Shown: positions 8,406 through 17,593, counted from the stretch's first letter. The stretch is DNA of 64,000 nt from Flintibacter muris (GCF_943192995.1 NZ_CALPCP010000010.1:37592-101591); one strand, 5' to 3'. Numbers and translations are program-made. The notes: generated by a model from the sequence alone, not told the origin.

Positions 8406-9299
8406 TAAAATGGATGTGCGGACCTCGGCCAGGTAGAGCTCGCCCAGGCGGCTGAGCTGGCTGCCCCGGCGCTGGATATAGCCGATATGCATAACGCCCC
8501 CCTCCGCCAGGGGGATGGTGGTGTACTCCGAGCCGTTCAGCGGACGGCAAATGATCCCCGAGCACAGGGTGTAGCCGTTCAGGCCCTTCATCAGATTGAG
8601 CACTGTGGCCCGGTCCCCTACCCTGATAAGCTGGCGGTAGCGGTAGGTGCTCATCACCTCCTCCGACAGGAACAGGGAGTTCTGCTTGCCGATCTCAAAG
8701 GCGATACAGGGGTATGGCTCCAGGTCAGCCATGGTCAGCTGGGGGCGGTGGGCCAGGGGGTGCTCCCCCCACAGGTAGACGCAGGTGGAGCAGTCCCGCA
8801 GGGGGTGGAACTCCAGATTGTTCTCGTCAAAGAGCTTGGTGAGGTACTTCTCATTGAAATCGTCCAGATACAGGATGCCCAGCTCGCTTTTATAGTCCCG
8901 GACATTCTCCACGCACTCGTAGGTCCGGGTCTCCAGAATGGAGAACTCATACTCCTCCATCCCCACCTTACGCACCATCTCCACAAAGGCGTTGATGGCA
9001 AAGGTGTAATGCTGGGTGGAGACGGAAAATTTCTTCTTGGACCGCCCGGTGACAAAGCGGTCCTCCAGCAGGGCATACTGCTCGCCCACCTGACGGGCGT
9101 AGTTGAGAAACTCCTCCCCCTCCGCCGTAACGGTCACCCCCCGGTTGGAGCGGTGGAACAGCTCAAGGCCGATCTCATCCTCCAGCTCCTTCACGGCGCT
9201 GGACAGGCTGGGCTGGGAGACATACAGATTTTTGGCCGCCGAGTTGACAGAGCCGCTGTCCGCAATGGCAATGACATATTTCAGCTGCTGTAAGGTCAT
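8400..9299 (-). CDS. LysR-family regulator, probable controller of metNIQ
   Basis: This 299-residue LysR regulator starts at ATG 9299 (MTLQQLKYVIAIADSGSVN), with GGAGGG 6 bases upstream. The winged helix occupies about residues 1-60 (SAAKNLYVSQPSLSSAVKELE), followed by the linker helix and the periplasmic-binding-like effector domain. It sits immediately before metNIQ on the same strand, and a LysR box lies between them, so methionine or sulfur-amino-acid control is likely (inference from context). The truncated LysR at 30792 is a visible relative: both share a SSGI-type core and the MxIGY segment. Confidence 0.88.
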   Translation of the reverse strand: MTLQQLKYVIAIADSGSVNSAAKNLYVSQPSLSSAVKELEDEIGLELFHRSNRGVTVTAEGEEFLNYARQVGEQYALLEDRFVTGRSKKKFSVSTQHYTFAINAFVEMVRKVGMEEYEFSILETRTYECVENVRDYKSELGILYLDDFNEKYLTKLFDENNLEFHPLRDCSTCVYLWGEHPLAHRPQLTMADLEPYPCIAFEIGKQNSLFLSEEVMSTYRYRQLIRVGDRATVLNLMKGLNGYTLCSGIICRPLNGSEYTTIPLAEGGVMHIGYIQRRGSQLSRLGELYLAEVRTSILL

Positions 9300-9312
9300 A
9301 GTCCGCCCTCCG

Positions 9313-10749
9313 TTACAGCTGCCGCCAGGTGGAGGGGGTGAACAGGACCAGAATGGGGAAGATCTCCAGACGCCCCACAATCATGCACAGGGACATAACC
9401 CCCTTGGACAGGGTGGAGAAGGCGGCGAAGTTGCCGCTGGGGCCAATGGCCTCCAAGCCGGGGCCCACATTGCTGACGCAGGTGAGGGCGGCACTGAAGG
9501 AGACGGCGAAGGAGCAGCCGTCCAGGGAGATAATGAGGGCGGCGGCGAAGACGGTGGTGACATAGGCCCCCAGGAAGACCAGCAGGGTGTGGAGGGTGGC
9601 CTCACTCACCAGCTTGCCGTCCAGCTTGACCACCTCCACACAGCGGGGGTGGGTGATACGGTGGATTTCCCGGCGCAGGCCCCGGAGCAGCAGCAGCACC
9701 CGGGAGCATTTCATGCCGCCGCCGGTGGACCCGGCGCTGGCTCCGCAAAACATAAGCAGCACAATAATCATCTGGGAGAACTGGGGCCACAGGACAAAGT
9801 CCGCCGTGCCAAAGCCGGTGGTGGAGATGATGGCGGCCACCTGGAAGGAGGCGTAGCGCAGACTCTCCCCAACGCTGGAGTAGACCCCCAGGTTGAACAG
9901 GGTGAGGACCACGGTTGCCCCCGCCACCACAGACAGGAAAAAGCGCAGCTCATCACTGGCCAGGGCCTCCCGCCATTTTTTGGTCAGAATCAAAAAGTAG
10001 ACCGCGAAGTTGATGGAGAACAGCAGCATGAACACGGTGATAATCACATCGATTGCCACGCTGTCATAGGCCCCCACGCTGGCGTTGCGGTTGGAGAAGC
10101 CGCCGGTGCCAGCGGTGGAGAAGGAGTGGATCAGGGCGTCGTACAGGGGCATGCCCGCAATTTTCAGGCAGAGGGCCTCCAGAGCGGTGAGGGCAAAATA
10201 CATGGTATACAGGATTTTAGAGGTCTGGGACTGCTTGGGTACCAGCTTGGAGAAGACAGGCCCCGGCGTCTCCGCCTGGGTAAGGTAGTGGGAGCGGATG
10301 CCCAGCCTGGGCAGGATGGCGGTAGCCAGTACCAGCACGCCCATGCCGCCCAGCCAGTGGGTAAAGGCCCGCCAGAACAGGATGCCCCGGGGCAGCGACT
10401 CGATTTCCGGAAGGATGGTGGAGCCGGTGGTGGTAAAGCCGGAGCAGGACTCAAAGATGGCGTCCATAGGGGTGGCGAAATACCCGCAGAACATAAAGGG
10501 CAGCGCCCCCACCAGCCCGGTAAAAATCCAGATCAGACCCACAGCTACAAAGCCCTCGCGGGTAAAAAACTGGCTTTTGGCGGGCAGGGCGGACAGGGCA
10601 AGGCCAACGGCGGCCACAATGGCAATGGCCAGCAGGAAGGGGAGGGGGTCCTCCCGGTAGATCAGGGCCACCGCCAGGGGGACGGCCAGGGCAGCCGCCT
10701 CCAGCAGCAGCACCCGGCCCACCAGCTTTAAAACAAGCTTTATATTCAT
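9313..10749 (-). CDS. trkH: Trk/Ktr-type potassium channel subunit
   Basis: This 478-residue membrane protein has the four MPM repeats of TrkH/KtrB cation translocators. The filter loops are visible as SGFTTTGST (about 112), STAGTGGFS (about 219), STTGFGTAD (about 317) and SNVGPGLEA (about 428), each with the key glycine. It forms the K+ pore and is gated by the TrkA/KtrA ring. ATG overlaps the trkA stop by 4 bases (ATGA), so the two are coupled, and GGAGGGG lies in the end of trkA. The gene ends 13 bases before the LysR start. Confidence 0.93.
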   Translation of the reverse strand: MNIKLVLKLVGRVLLLEAAALAVPLAVALIYREDPLPFLLAIAIVAAVGLALSALPAKSQFFTREGFVAVGLIWIFTGLVGALPFMFCGYFATPMDAIFESCSGFTTTGSTILPEIESLPRGILFWRAFTHWLGGMGVLVLATAILPRLGIRSHYLTQAETPGPVFSKLVPKQSQTSKILYTMYFALTALEALCLKIAGMPLYDALIHSFSTAGTGGFSNRNASVGAYDSVAIDVIITVFMLLFSINFAVYFLILTKKWREALASDELRFFLSVVAGATVVLTLFNLGVYSSVGESLRYASFQVAAIISTTGFGTADFVLWPQFSQMIIVLLMFCGASAGSTGGGMKCSRVLLLLRGLRREIHRITHPRCVEVVKLDGKLVSEATLHTLLVFLGAYVTTVFAAALIISLDGCSFAVSFSAALTCVSNVGPGLEAIGPSGNFAAFSTLSKGVMSLCMIVGRLEIFPILVLFTPSTWRQL

Positions 10750-12134
10750 TTCGCGGCCCCTCCACCAGTAAACTCAGGGGCATAGATGTCGTTCAGGTCC
10801 AGCACGCCGCCCCCCCGGGCGATAATGATAACCCGATCGCCCCCTTGGAGGAAGGAGGAGCCCTGGGGAATGATGATGTCGTTCTTCCGGACGATAACGG
10901 CCAGCAGCACGCCGGGGCGCAGTTTCAAATCCTTAAGAGGGACGCCCAGGTGCCTTGTGGCGGAGCCCACGGTAAACTCCATAGCCTCCGCCCCGCCCCC
11001 GGCAATGCGGTGGAGGGAATTCATCACGCTGCCCTGGGAGTTTTGCATGCCCCGCACCACATGGACAATGTTTGAGGCGGTGACAAATTTGGGAGAAATG
11101 ACGCTGTCCAGGCCTAAGGACCGGACGATTCCGGCATAGTTTTGCCTGTTGCACTTGGTAATCACCTTTTTGATCCCCTGCTGCATGGCGTAAAGGGAGA
11201 TAATCAGGTTATCCTCGTCACGGTCGGTGAGGGCGACGAAGGCGTCGCTGGCGGTGAGATTTTCCGACTCCAGCAGTTCAGAGTCGGTGCCGTCGCCGCA
11301 GATGACGGTGACCCGGGGGAACTGCTCGCTGATCAGGCGGCAGCGCTCCTCGTTTTGCTCGATGATTTTCAGGCGGATGCCCATCCGGTCCAGAATTTTG
11401 GCCAGATACATAGACACCTTGCCGCCCCCCACCATAAAGACCTGCCTGACCTTGGGGGCATACCGGCCCAGCTGGCGGAAGAACTGGTCCAGACTGTCCG
11501 GACGGCCCACCATGTACAGCTTGTCCCCCGCCTTGGGGACAAAGGAGCCGTTAGGGATGGACACCTCGCCCCCCCGGTCCACGGCGCAAAACAGCAATGA
11601 CAGCTTTTTTACCTTGTCCGGCAGGGCGTAGAGGGGGGTGTCAATAAGGAAGTCCCCCTCCTGAAGGCGAAATCCCATCAGCTCCACCTTGCCCCGGCAG
11701 AAGGTTTCAATATTGGCGGCGGAGGGGAAGCGGAGCAGCCGGGAGATTTCCACGGCGGTGGAGTTCTCCGGGTTGATGGCCATGTCGATTTTCAGGTTGC
11801 GGCGCAGCTCGCCCACGCTGGTGGTGTACTCCGGGTTGCGGATGCGGGCAATGGTATACTTGGCCCCCAGGTCCTTGGCGGTGAGGCAGCACACCATGTT
11901 CACCTCGTCGGCGTTGGTGGCGGCCACCAGAAGTTGGGCCTTGTCCACGCCGGCCTCCCGCAGGACGGCGGCGGATACGCCGTTGCCCCTGACGGTCATG
12001 ATGTCCAGCTGGTCGCCGGCCCGGCGCAGGGCCTCCTCGTCGCTGTCCACCACGGTGACGTTGTGCTCCTCCTTCACCAGCTGCTCTGCCAGAGAGAAGC
12101 CTACTTTTCCGCTGCCTACAATGACAATATCCAT
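10746..12134 (-). CDS. trkA: Trk system NAD-binding regulatory subunit
   Basis: This 462-residue protein has two tandem RCK units, as in TrkA. The first Rossmann fold starts DIVIVGSGKVGFSLAEQL and the second near residue 232 has VFMVGGGKVSMYLAKIL. Each is followed by an RCK-C ligand domain (about 140-220 and 370-455). The protein binds NAD(H)/nucleotides and gates the TrkH pore at the inner membrane face. It heads the trkA-trkH operon. AAGGAC lies 9 bases before ATG. The upstream gap holds only an intergenic repeat. Confidence 0.94.
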   Translation of the reverse strand: MDIVIVGSGKVGFSLAEQLVKEEHNVTVVDSDEEALRRAGDQLDIMTVRGNGVSAAVLREAGVDKAQLLVAATNADEVNMVCCLTAKDLGAKYTIARIRNPEYTTSVGELRRNLKIDMAINPENSTAVEISRLLRFPSAANIETFCRGKVELMGFRLQEGDFLIDTPLYALPDKVKKLSLLFCAVDRGGEVSIPNGSFVPKAGDKLYMVGRPDSLDQFFRQLGRYAPKVRQVFMVGGGKVSMYLAKILDRMGIRLKIIEQNEERCRLISEQFPRVTVICGDGTDSELLESENLTASDAFVALTDRDEDNLIISLYAMQQGIKKVITKCNRQNYAGIVRSLGLDSVISPKFVTASNIVHVVRGMQNSQGSVMNSLHRIAGGGAEAMEFTVGSATRHLGVPLKDLKLRPGVLLAVIVRKNDIIIPQGSSFLQGGDRVIIIARGGGVLDLNDIYAPEFTGGGAAK

Positions 12135-12167
12135 TTAATTGATGTCCTTTCCAGTTTTTGGATGAAA

Positions 12168-12283
12168 AAGCCTCCCTTCACAGAGGGAGGTGGCATTTGC
12201 AAAGCAAATGACGGAGGGTTTTCTATCTGGTACCCCCCAGTCACGGCTTTGCCGTGCCAGCCCCCTTTGCGAAGGGGGCCTTT
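12168..12283. repeat. Composite GC-rich intergenic repeat with paired hairpins
   Basis: Four short inverted pairs follow each other: CCTCCCT...AGGGAGG, CATTTGCAAAGCAAATG, CACGGCTTTGCCGTG and GCCCCCTT...AAGGGGGC. This layout is typical of dispersed intergenic repeats in GC-rich Clostridia (recollection). It separates the 237-residue gene from trkA and may act as a processing or termination region. Confidence 0.5.
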
Positions 12284-12289
12284 TGTACG

Positions 12290-13003
12290 TTAAATCGTCC
12301 ATTCCCCGTGGACAATAGCCACCAGATACCAGTGCTCACCCTCGGGCTGGAACACCAGCTTGAGAGAGGACCAGTCCAGGCCGTCGTTCACCGGGTCGGA
12401 GGTGGGAAAGCTGAAATCCACAAAGCGGCAGCCGGTGTAAACCTCCGTCAGGTTTTCCAGGGCGTTGCCGCTGGTCATAATCTGGTCGATTCCGATTTCC
12501 GGAACCTGGGTGTAGTCCCGGTCATAGACGTACCGCTCAAAGTACTGGATGGCTGTCATCTGAATGGGGTCGCCCCGGCCGTCTTCAAAGCCCCAGGTGT
12601 AGACATTCTGGTCCTGGGCCAGGTTTTTGATCTGGTCGGCGGTAAAGGTCAGGTCGCTGTTCGGTTCCACGGTGGAGTAGGGGGTGAAGGTGACGCCCCG
12701 GCTGGGGTGGACATAGGCGGCCAGTGTGGCCCAGCTGCGCTGCTGAAGGCAGCGGTTGACGGCGCAGGCAGAACCCAGCAGGGGGAAATTGTCCTCCAGA
12801 TCCAGGGTGTCTGTATCGGCGGAAAGGGTGGAGGAGCTGCTGCCCTCCGGCTGAGATACGCCGGGCGGCGGAGTGAAATTGCTGGGAGTGCTGTTCACCG
12901 CTGGGGGCGCATCCTGGCCGCTCAGGTCAATGGGCAGCAGGATACCTACCAGCAGCCCGATCACCAGGGACAGAATACAGGGAAAAATTAAAAAACGTTT
13001 CAA
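12290..13003 (-). CDS. Membrane-anchored extracytoplasmic protein of unknown function
   Basis: I place the start at TTG 13003 (AAGGAGG 8 bases upstream). This gives 237 residues with LKRFLIFPCILSLVIGLLVG as an uncleaved anchor. Upstream in-frame ATG 13054 lacks a ribosome site. After the anchor comes a Ser/Pro/Thr-rich linker to about residue 75, then a globular domain of about 160 residues with two cysteines (SACAVNRC) and conserved-looking WATLAAYVHPSRGVTFTP. The fold may be NTF2-like (cystatin-like pocket), but this is a guess. The C-terminus is EHWYLVAIVHGEWTI. No function can be assigned. It lies upstream of trkAH on the same strand. Confidence 0.7.
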   Translation of the reverse strand: MKRFLIFPCILSLVIGLLVGILLPIDLSGQDAPPAVNSTPSNFTPPPGVSQPEGSSSSTLSADTDTLDLEDNFPLLGSACAVNRCLQQRSWATLAAYVHPSRGVTFTPYSTVEPNSDLTFTADQIKNLAQDQNVYTWGFEDGRGDPIQMTAIQYFERYVYDRDYTQVPEIGIDQIMTSGNALENLTEVYTGCRFVDFSFPTSDPVNDGLDWSSLKLVFQPEGEHWYLVAIVHGEWTI

Positions 13004-13118
13004 GCTTGAAGCCTCCTTCACAGGATGCACATGGACGCGAGGCACGCGAGGCAATTTTGATACTTCTATATTATAGGCCGAAACAGGGAAAAGGTCAAGA
13101 CATAATACAAAGGAGGCC

Positions 13119-13147
13119 TTGAAAACCAGCCGCTCTTATGGTAAAAT
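13119..13147 (+). promoter_or_regulatory. Sigma-A promoter of the nucleoside phosphorylase gene
   Basis: TTGAAA (13119-13124) and TAAAAT (13142-13147) are spaced by 17 bases. The predicted start lies about 25 bases before the ATG at 13181, giving a short leader. Confidence 0.65.
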
Positions 13148-13180
13148 AGCACAATAATAGAAACAGGGAGGCCGCTCATT

Positions 13181-14422
13181 ATGAATGAACAGACAAGAAA
13201 ACGACAATTCCATATCCAATGCGCCCAGGGCGAGGTGGGGGGTTACTGTATTCTCCCTGGCGATCCGGGCCGGTGTGAGGCTATCGCGAAGCACTTTGAC
13301 AACCCGGTCCGCATCCAGACAAACCGGGAGTATACCACCTATACCGGCACCCTCCTGGGTGAGAGTGTGAGCGTGACCTCCACCGGAATCGGCGGGCCCT
13401 CCGCCGCCATTGCCATGGAGGAGCTGGCCAACCTTGGCGTACACACCTTTGTCCGGGTGGGCACCTGCGGGGGCATTGACCTGTCCGTTCAAAGCGGCGA
13501 CGTGGTGGTGGCCACCGGGGCCGTCCGCATGGAGGGGACCAGCCGGGAGTACGCCCCCATCGAGTGGCCCGCCGTCCCCGATTTTGCCGTTACCACCGCC
13601 CTGGTGGAGGCCTGCAAAAGCTTGGGCTACTCCTGGCACGCCGGGGTGGTCCAGTGCAAGGACTCCTTCTACGGCCAGCACTCCCCCTCCCGGATGCCGG
13701 TGAGCTATGAGCTGGAGCAGAAGTGGGAGGCCTGGAAGCGGCTGGGGGTGCTGGCCTCTGAGATGGAATCCGCCGCCCTCTTTGCTGTGGCGGCCTCCCG
13801 CCGGGTGCGGTGCGGGTCGGTATTCCACGTGATCTGGAACCAGGAGCGGGAGAAGGCCGGCCTGGACCAGAAAGAGAGCCATGATACCCAGGCAGCTGTC
13901 ACCGTCGGGGTGGAGGCTGTCAAGCTGCTGATTGAGCAGGATAGAATCAAAACGCGTATGGACCGCTTTTTGGCCGGTTTGGATGACATCCCCTGGCTGG
14001 AACACTGCGGGGAACCCAGTCAGGCGTATCGGGTGGAGCCCTCCTTATTCCAGGCCTGGGACAACTGGAACAGGGAGATGCTGGCGGTCTGGGAGCCAGA
14101 GACCTGCCGGCTGGAGGAACAGGCCCGGGATAGTATTGGAGACGACGAGATCGACCGTGTGTTTGAAACGGTCTCCGATGCGGCGGCCGGCCGGCTGTGG
14201 CAGAGCTGGTGCGCCTTTGTCCAGCGGATGTCGCTGGAGGAGGAGAGCGGCCTGGAGCAGGAGTGGATGGACTTTATGAAGCGGGATCTGGCCTGGGCCT
14301 GTGTAGAGCAGATGGTGGGTTCGGAGGGCTTTTTTACTGCCGTACTGAAGGTCTACCAGCAGGGGCGCCTGCCCTGCGCCTGGGAGGGGGCATACCCGGA
14401 AGGGCGCTTTGTGGTGCTGTAG
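13181..14422 (+). CDS. Nucleoside phosphorylase (uridine phosphorylase type) with C-terminal extension
   Basis: The first 255 residues form a PNP/UDP-family nucleoside phosphorylase. The phosphate loop is LPGDPGR (25-31), a GTCGG segment lies at 94-98, and EMES (194-197) is the ribose/base site typical of uridine phosphorylase. The reaction is phosphorolysis of a nucleoside to base and ribose-1-phosphate. Known Udp proteins stop near residue 255. Here about 155 more residues follow (260-413), mostly acidic, tryptophan-rich and helical, with no family I recognise. The frame is uninterrupted and ends cleanly, so the extension is real. The gene stands alone between its own promoter and the riboswitch unit downstream. 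Confidence 0.85.
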   Translation: MNEQTRKRQFHIQCAQGEVGGYCILPGDPGRCEAIAKHFDNPVRIQTNREYTTYTGTLLGESVSVTSTGIGGPSAAIAMEELANLGVHTFVRVGTCGGIDLSVQSGDVVVATGAVRMEGTSREYAPIEWPAVPDFAVTTALVEACKSLGYSWHAGVVQCKDSFYGQHSPSRMPVSYELEQKWEAWKRLGVLASEMESAALFAVAASRRVRCGSVFHVIWNQEREKAGLDQKESHDTQAAVTVGVEAVKLLIEQDRIKTRMDRFLAGLDDIPWLEHCGEPSQAYRVEPSLFQAWDNWNREMLAVWEPETCRLEEQARDSIGDDEIDRVFETVSDAAAGRLWQSWCAFVQRMSLEEESGLEQEWMDFMKRDLAWACVEQMVGSEGFFTAVLKVYQQGRLPCAWEGAYPEGRFVVL

Positions 14423-14431
14423 GGCGCGCCG

Positions 14432-14448
14432 TTGGAAAAGGTTTCCAA
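14432..14448 (+). terminator. Short hairpin after the nucleoside phosphorylase
   Basis: TTGGAAA (14432-14438) pairs with TTTCCAA (14442-14448) around AGG, 10 bases after the stop. There is no clear T-tract, so termination is only suggested. Confidence 0.35.
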
Positions 14449-14532
14449 ACAACGGCAGGCCGAGTCGTCCCGCCCTGCAAATACGGCGGAATTTTCTGAA
14501 CATTGATTCCCGTTTCTCTGGGGAGGAAACAG

Positions 14533-14561
14533 TTGACATTCCCTCACCGGCCTGATATACT
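14533..14561 (+). promoter_or_regulatory. Sigma-A promoter of the MATE leader
   Basis: TTGACA (14533-14538) and TATACT (14556-14561) are spaced by 17 bases. Transcription would start near 14568 and give a leader of about 100 bases containing the structured RNA. Confidence 0.75.
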
Positions 14562-14582
14562 GCGGTTACAAGTTTATAGTGC

Positions 14583-14647
14583 GAGAGGCGTTCATAAGTT
14601 ACCCCTGTGGTACGGCGTTGGCCGTATGGTAGCTTTTGAGCGCCTCT
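14583..14647 (+). ncRNA. Candidate guanidine-IV (mepA motif) riboswitch
   Basis: An 11-bp closing stem (14584-14594 with 14637-14647, one wobble) encloses GTTACC pairing with GGTAGC (one wobble) and a perfect TACGGC-GTTG-GCCGTA hairpin (14611-14626). A compact structure between a strong promoter and a MATE exporter in a Clostridia genome matches the known setting of mepA-motif RNAs, which sense guanidinium. I recognise the setting and general layout better than each conserved base. The right arm of the closing stem ends 11 bases before the ribosome site, so folding could control translation or antitermination. Confidence 0.5.
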
Positions 14648-14671
14648 GTGTATATATGGGAGGTAATCGAA

Positions 14672-16006
14672 TTGAAGAATGATATGACTCAGGGAAACAT
14701 CGCCATGGCGCTGACGCGGTTTACCATCCCTCTGGTACTCAGCGGTGTGTTCCAGCAGCTGTTCAACTGGGTGGACGCCTTTATTGTGGGCAATGTGGAG
14801 GGGGAGCTGGCCCTGGCCGGAATCGGCGCGGTTACCGCCACCTACAGCATGTTTGTAATGATAATTGTGGGCTTTACCTCGGGGCTGTCGGTGCTGGCCG
14901 CGCAGCGGTTCGGCATGGGGCGGGGGGAGGAGCTGAAGTATATCCTGGCCTCCTTCAGTCTTGTGCTGGGCGGGATATTTCTGGTCATCTGCGGGCTGGG
15001 GGCTGTATTTACACAGCAGCTGCTGGTACTGCTGGACACACCGGAGGACATCTTTCAAAACGCGGAGCACTATCTGCGGATTATGTTTGCCGGCATCCCC
15101 TTTCTGGCGGTGTACAACACCTTCTGCGCGGTGCTGCGGGGCATGGGGGACAGCCGAGCCCCCTTTCTCTCCGTGCTGGTATGCTCCGTCATCAATGTTG
15201 CGCTGGACCTGATTTTTGTGGCGGGCCTGCGGCTGGGGACGGCGGGGGCGGCGGCGGCCACCGTCCTGTCCCAGATTGCCATGACTGTTTATCTGACCGC
15301 CTACACCTTCCAGCGGTATCCCGTTCTGCAGCTTCGTTTTGGCCGGGAACTGTTTCACCGGGAGACCGCCGGAGCGGGGAGCCGCTTCGGTCTGCCCCCG
15401 GCCATCCAGTCCGGGACCACCTCCTTTGGAAATATCCTCCTCCAGCGGTTTATGAACGGCTTTGGGGAGCAGACGGTGGCCGCCATCACCACAGCCTACC
15501 GGGTGGACACGGTGCTGCTGCTGCCCATTGTCAACTTCGGCTCCGGAATCGCCACGGTGGTGGCCCAGAACATTGGGGCGGGGCGGCCGGAACGGGCCAG
15601 ACAGGCCCTGAAAAGCGGGATGCTGATGATCGTGGGGGTATCTGTCTGCCTGACTTTGATTATTCTGCTGGCCGGAGAGTTTTTGATTGCCATGTTTGGG
15701 CTGACCCCAGAGTCGGTGGAAATCGGAGGACACTTCTTCCGGCGGCTGGCCAGCTTCTATGTGGTCTACGGCCTGGCCATGGCGGTACGGGGCTATCTGG
15801 AGGGACTGGGCGACATGACCTTTTCCGGTATAGCGGGAATCGCCGGCCTGGCAGTGCGCATTACGGCGTCCTACACCCTTGCCGGGGTGTTTGGACAGAT
15901 GGTCATCGCCTACGCCGAGGCCATCTCCTGGCTGGTTCTTCTTCTATTGTACCTTCTGCGGTGCGCCTGGAAAAACCGCAGACAGGCAGGGACCTCTAAC
16001 TGCTAA
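14672..16006 (+). CDS. MATE-family multidrug exporter (MepA-like)
   Basis: This 444-residue protein has twelve hydrophobic segments in two MATE repeats. Transporters of this family expel cationic compounds using Na+ or H+. The N-terminus LKNDMTQGNIAMALTRFTIPLVLSG is typical of Clostridial MATE proteins. I start at TTG 14672, with GGGAGG 8 bases upstream. A later ATG (14684) lacks good spacing. If the upstream RNA is a guanidine-IV riboswitch, the natural substrate would be guanidinium or a related cation. A strong hairpin follows the stop. Confidence 0.9.
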   Translation: MKNDMTQGNIAMALTRFTIPLVLSGVFQQLFNWVDAFIVGNVEGELALAGIGAVTATYSMFVMIIVGFTSGLSVLAAQRFGMGRGEELKYILASFSLVLGGIFLVICGLGAVFTQQLLVLLDTPEDIFQNAEHYLRIMFAGIPFLAVYNTFCAVLRGMGDSRAPFLSVLVCSVINVALDLIFVAGLRLGTAGAAAATVLSQIAMTVYLTAYTFQRYPVLQLRFGRELFHRETAGAGSRFGLPPAIQSGTTSFGNILLQRFMNGFGEQTVAAITTAYRVDTVLLLPIVNFGSGIATVVAQNIGAGRPERARQALKSGMLMIVGVSVCLTLIILLAGEFLIAMFGLTPESVEIGGHFFRRLASFYVVYGLAMAVRGYLEGLGDMTFSGIAGIAGLAVRITASYTLAGVFGQMVIAYAEAISWLVLLLLYLLRCAWKNRRQAGTSNC

Positions 16007-16034
16007 TTTGACAGGATAATTGAAGCATCGAGAA

Positions 16035-16066
16035 AAGGCGGCCAGTGATGCTATACTGGCCGCCTT
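16035..16066 (+). terminator. Strong hairpin after the MATE gene
   Basis: A perfect 12-bp stem (AAGGCGGCCAGT, 16035-16046, with its complement at 16055-16066) has an 8-base loop and is followed by GTATTTCT. It is a likely intrinsic terminator. Confidence 0.65.
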
Positions 16067-16073
16067 GTATTTC

Positions 16074-16164
16074 TATAGCAAACGTCAAAATTGCTGACAC
16101 CGGAGCTGTAGGGGGCGGCCAAAGGCCGTCCCTACATATAGCAGCAAATCTAATGATTGCTATA
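16074..16164. repeat. Hairpin repeat, copy C: complete MITE-like element
   Basis: This 91-bp unit begins TATAGCAA...TTGCTG and ends CAGCAAATC...TTGCTATA, so its ends are inverted repeats of each other. The centre is a GGGGCGGCC-AAA-GGCCGTCCC hairpin. It is the only copy of the four with both ends intact. Confidence 0.7.
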
Positions 16165-16276
16165 ATATTACTATACCAATATAGAGTACTTTAAATAGAT
16201 GGCCTGTACAAGTTTTATACTGCTATGGGTTTGGAGTAATTCACAGGAAATCCGTCAAAAAATTTGTGCGAAATCA

Positions 16277-16305
16277 TTGACATTTTGGTGAGAAACAGCT
16301 ATAGT
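16277..16305 (+). promoter_or_regulatory. Sigma-A promoter of the pot operon with structured leader
   Basis: TTGACA (16277-16282) and TATAGT (16300-16305) are spaced by 17 bases. The leader to 16423 holds CCGTCC-CCCCA-GGACGG inside CACCG...CGGTG, a nested hairpin without a T-tract. I cannot match it to a known riboswitch. Between 16165 and 16276 I see nothing else. Confidence 0.7.
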
Positions 16306-16423
16306 GTATCTCGCTATCCGTGAAAGCCGGTCACCGCACCGCCGTCCCCCCAGGACGGTCTGGCCGCCCGGTGAATAAATCGAGGGAGCTGACAAGGTAA
16401 TTTATAGAAATGGGGGAGGATAC

Positions 16424-17593
16424 ATGTCCAAGGAGTTGATCCGCCTGAACGGATGTACCATGGCGTTCGACGACGAGGTTGTACTCGACAAAATCAATTT
16501 AAGCATCAGGGATAAGGAATTCCTCACACTGCTCGGACCCAGCGGGTGCGGCAAAACCACCACGCTCAGAATCATTGGTGGTTTTCAAACACCCACCTCT
16601 GGAGATGTTTTGTTCGGCGGGGTGAGGATCAATTCTGTCCCGCCCCACAAGCGGACCATCAACACGGTGTTCCAGAAGTACGCCCTGTTCCCGCATCTGA
16701 ACGTATATGAGAACATCGCCTTTGGCCTGCGCATCCCCAAGGCGGACGCCTCCGGAAAAAAGGTCAAGCTGCCTGAGGAGGAAATCGGCCAGCGGGTGAT
16801 GGAGATGCTGGAAATTGTCAACCTGAAGGGCTTTGAAAAGCGGCGGGTGACCCAGCTGTCCGGCGGACAGCAGCAGCGGGTGGCCATTGCCCGGGCGCTG
16901 GTAAACCGGCCCAAGGTGCTGCTGCTGGACGAGCCTTTGGGGGCCCTGGACTTAAAGCTCCGCAAGGACATGCAAAACGAGCTCAAGCGCATCCAAAAGG
17001 CTATGGAGATCACCTTTGTCTACGTCACCCACGACCAGGAGGAGGCACTGGCCATGTCCGACACGGTGGTTGTGATGGACGCCGGCCGCATCCAGCAGAT
17101 CGGCAGTCCGGAGGACATCTACAACGAGCCCCAGAACGCCTTTGTGGCCGACTTTATCGGTGAGTCCAACATTATCGACGGCATCATGCGCGCTGACGGG
17201 GTGGTGGAGATCTTCAACCGCCGCTTTCAGTGCCTGGACGGCGGCTTCGAAAAGGACGAGCCGGTGGATGTGGTCATCCGTCCTGAGGATGTGGACATTG
17301 TCCCCGAGGACCAGGGCCAGCTGCGGGGCACCGTCACCTCGGTCACCTTCAAGGGGATGCAGTACGATATCATTGTGGACTTCTACGGCTTCAAGTGGCT
17401 CATCCAGACCACCGACCTGTCCCCGGTGGGCAGCCGTATCGGCATCAAGATCGATCCCGACGGCATCCACGTGATGAAAAAGAGCGAATACTCCGGTATG
17501 TTCGGCGATTACTCCTCCTACTCCGAGGAGTATGAGGAGATCAGCGACGCCAGCTACGCGCTGGACGAGGAGGAGAGCGGGGATGAAGAATAA
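16424..17593 (+). CDS. potA: Spermidine/putrescine ABC transporter, ATP-binding protein
   Basis: This 389-residue PotA-type ATPase has Walker [10 protein letters not shown] (38-46), signature LSGGQQQ (145-151), Walker B VLLLDEP (165-171) and the H-loop [14 protein letters not shown] domain follows (about 240-350). It ends in an acidic tail ([16 protein letters not shown]...), an extension beyond usual PotA of about 30 residues. It energises polyamine import with the next two genes. GGGGGAGG lies 5 bases before ATG. The end overlaps potB by 11 bases. Confidence 0.95.
   Translation: MSKELIRLNGCTMAFDDEVVLDKINLSIRDKEFLTLLGPSGCGKTTTLRIIGGFQTPTSGDVLFGGVRINSVPPHKRTINTVFQKYALFPHLNVYENIAFGLRIPKADASGKKVKLPEEEIGQRVMEMLEIVNLKGFEKRRVTQLSGGQQQRVAIARALVNRPKVLLLDEPLGALDLKLRKDMQNELKRIQKAMEITFVYVTHDQEEALAMSDTVVVMDAGRIQQIGSPEDIYNEPQNAFVADFIGESNIIDGIMRADGVVEIFNRRFQCLDGGFEKDEPVDVVIRPEDVDIVPEDQGQLRGTVTSVTFKGMQYDIIVDFYGFKWLIQTTDLSPVGSRIGIKIDPDGIHVMKKSEYSGMFGDYSSYSEEYEEISDASYALDEEESGDEE

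Noticed and set aside
14045..15733. 562-residue minus-strand frame spanning the MATE and phosphorylase genes
   Set aside because: It crosses two real genes, the promoter and the riboswitch; low-complexity antisense translation.
16306..16423. Known riboswitch in the pot operon leader
   Set aside because: Nested hairpins are present but I could not match conserved cores of ykkC, preQ1, glycine or other classes; left as structured leader only.
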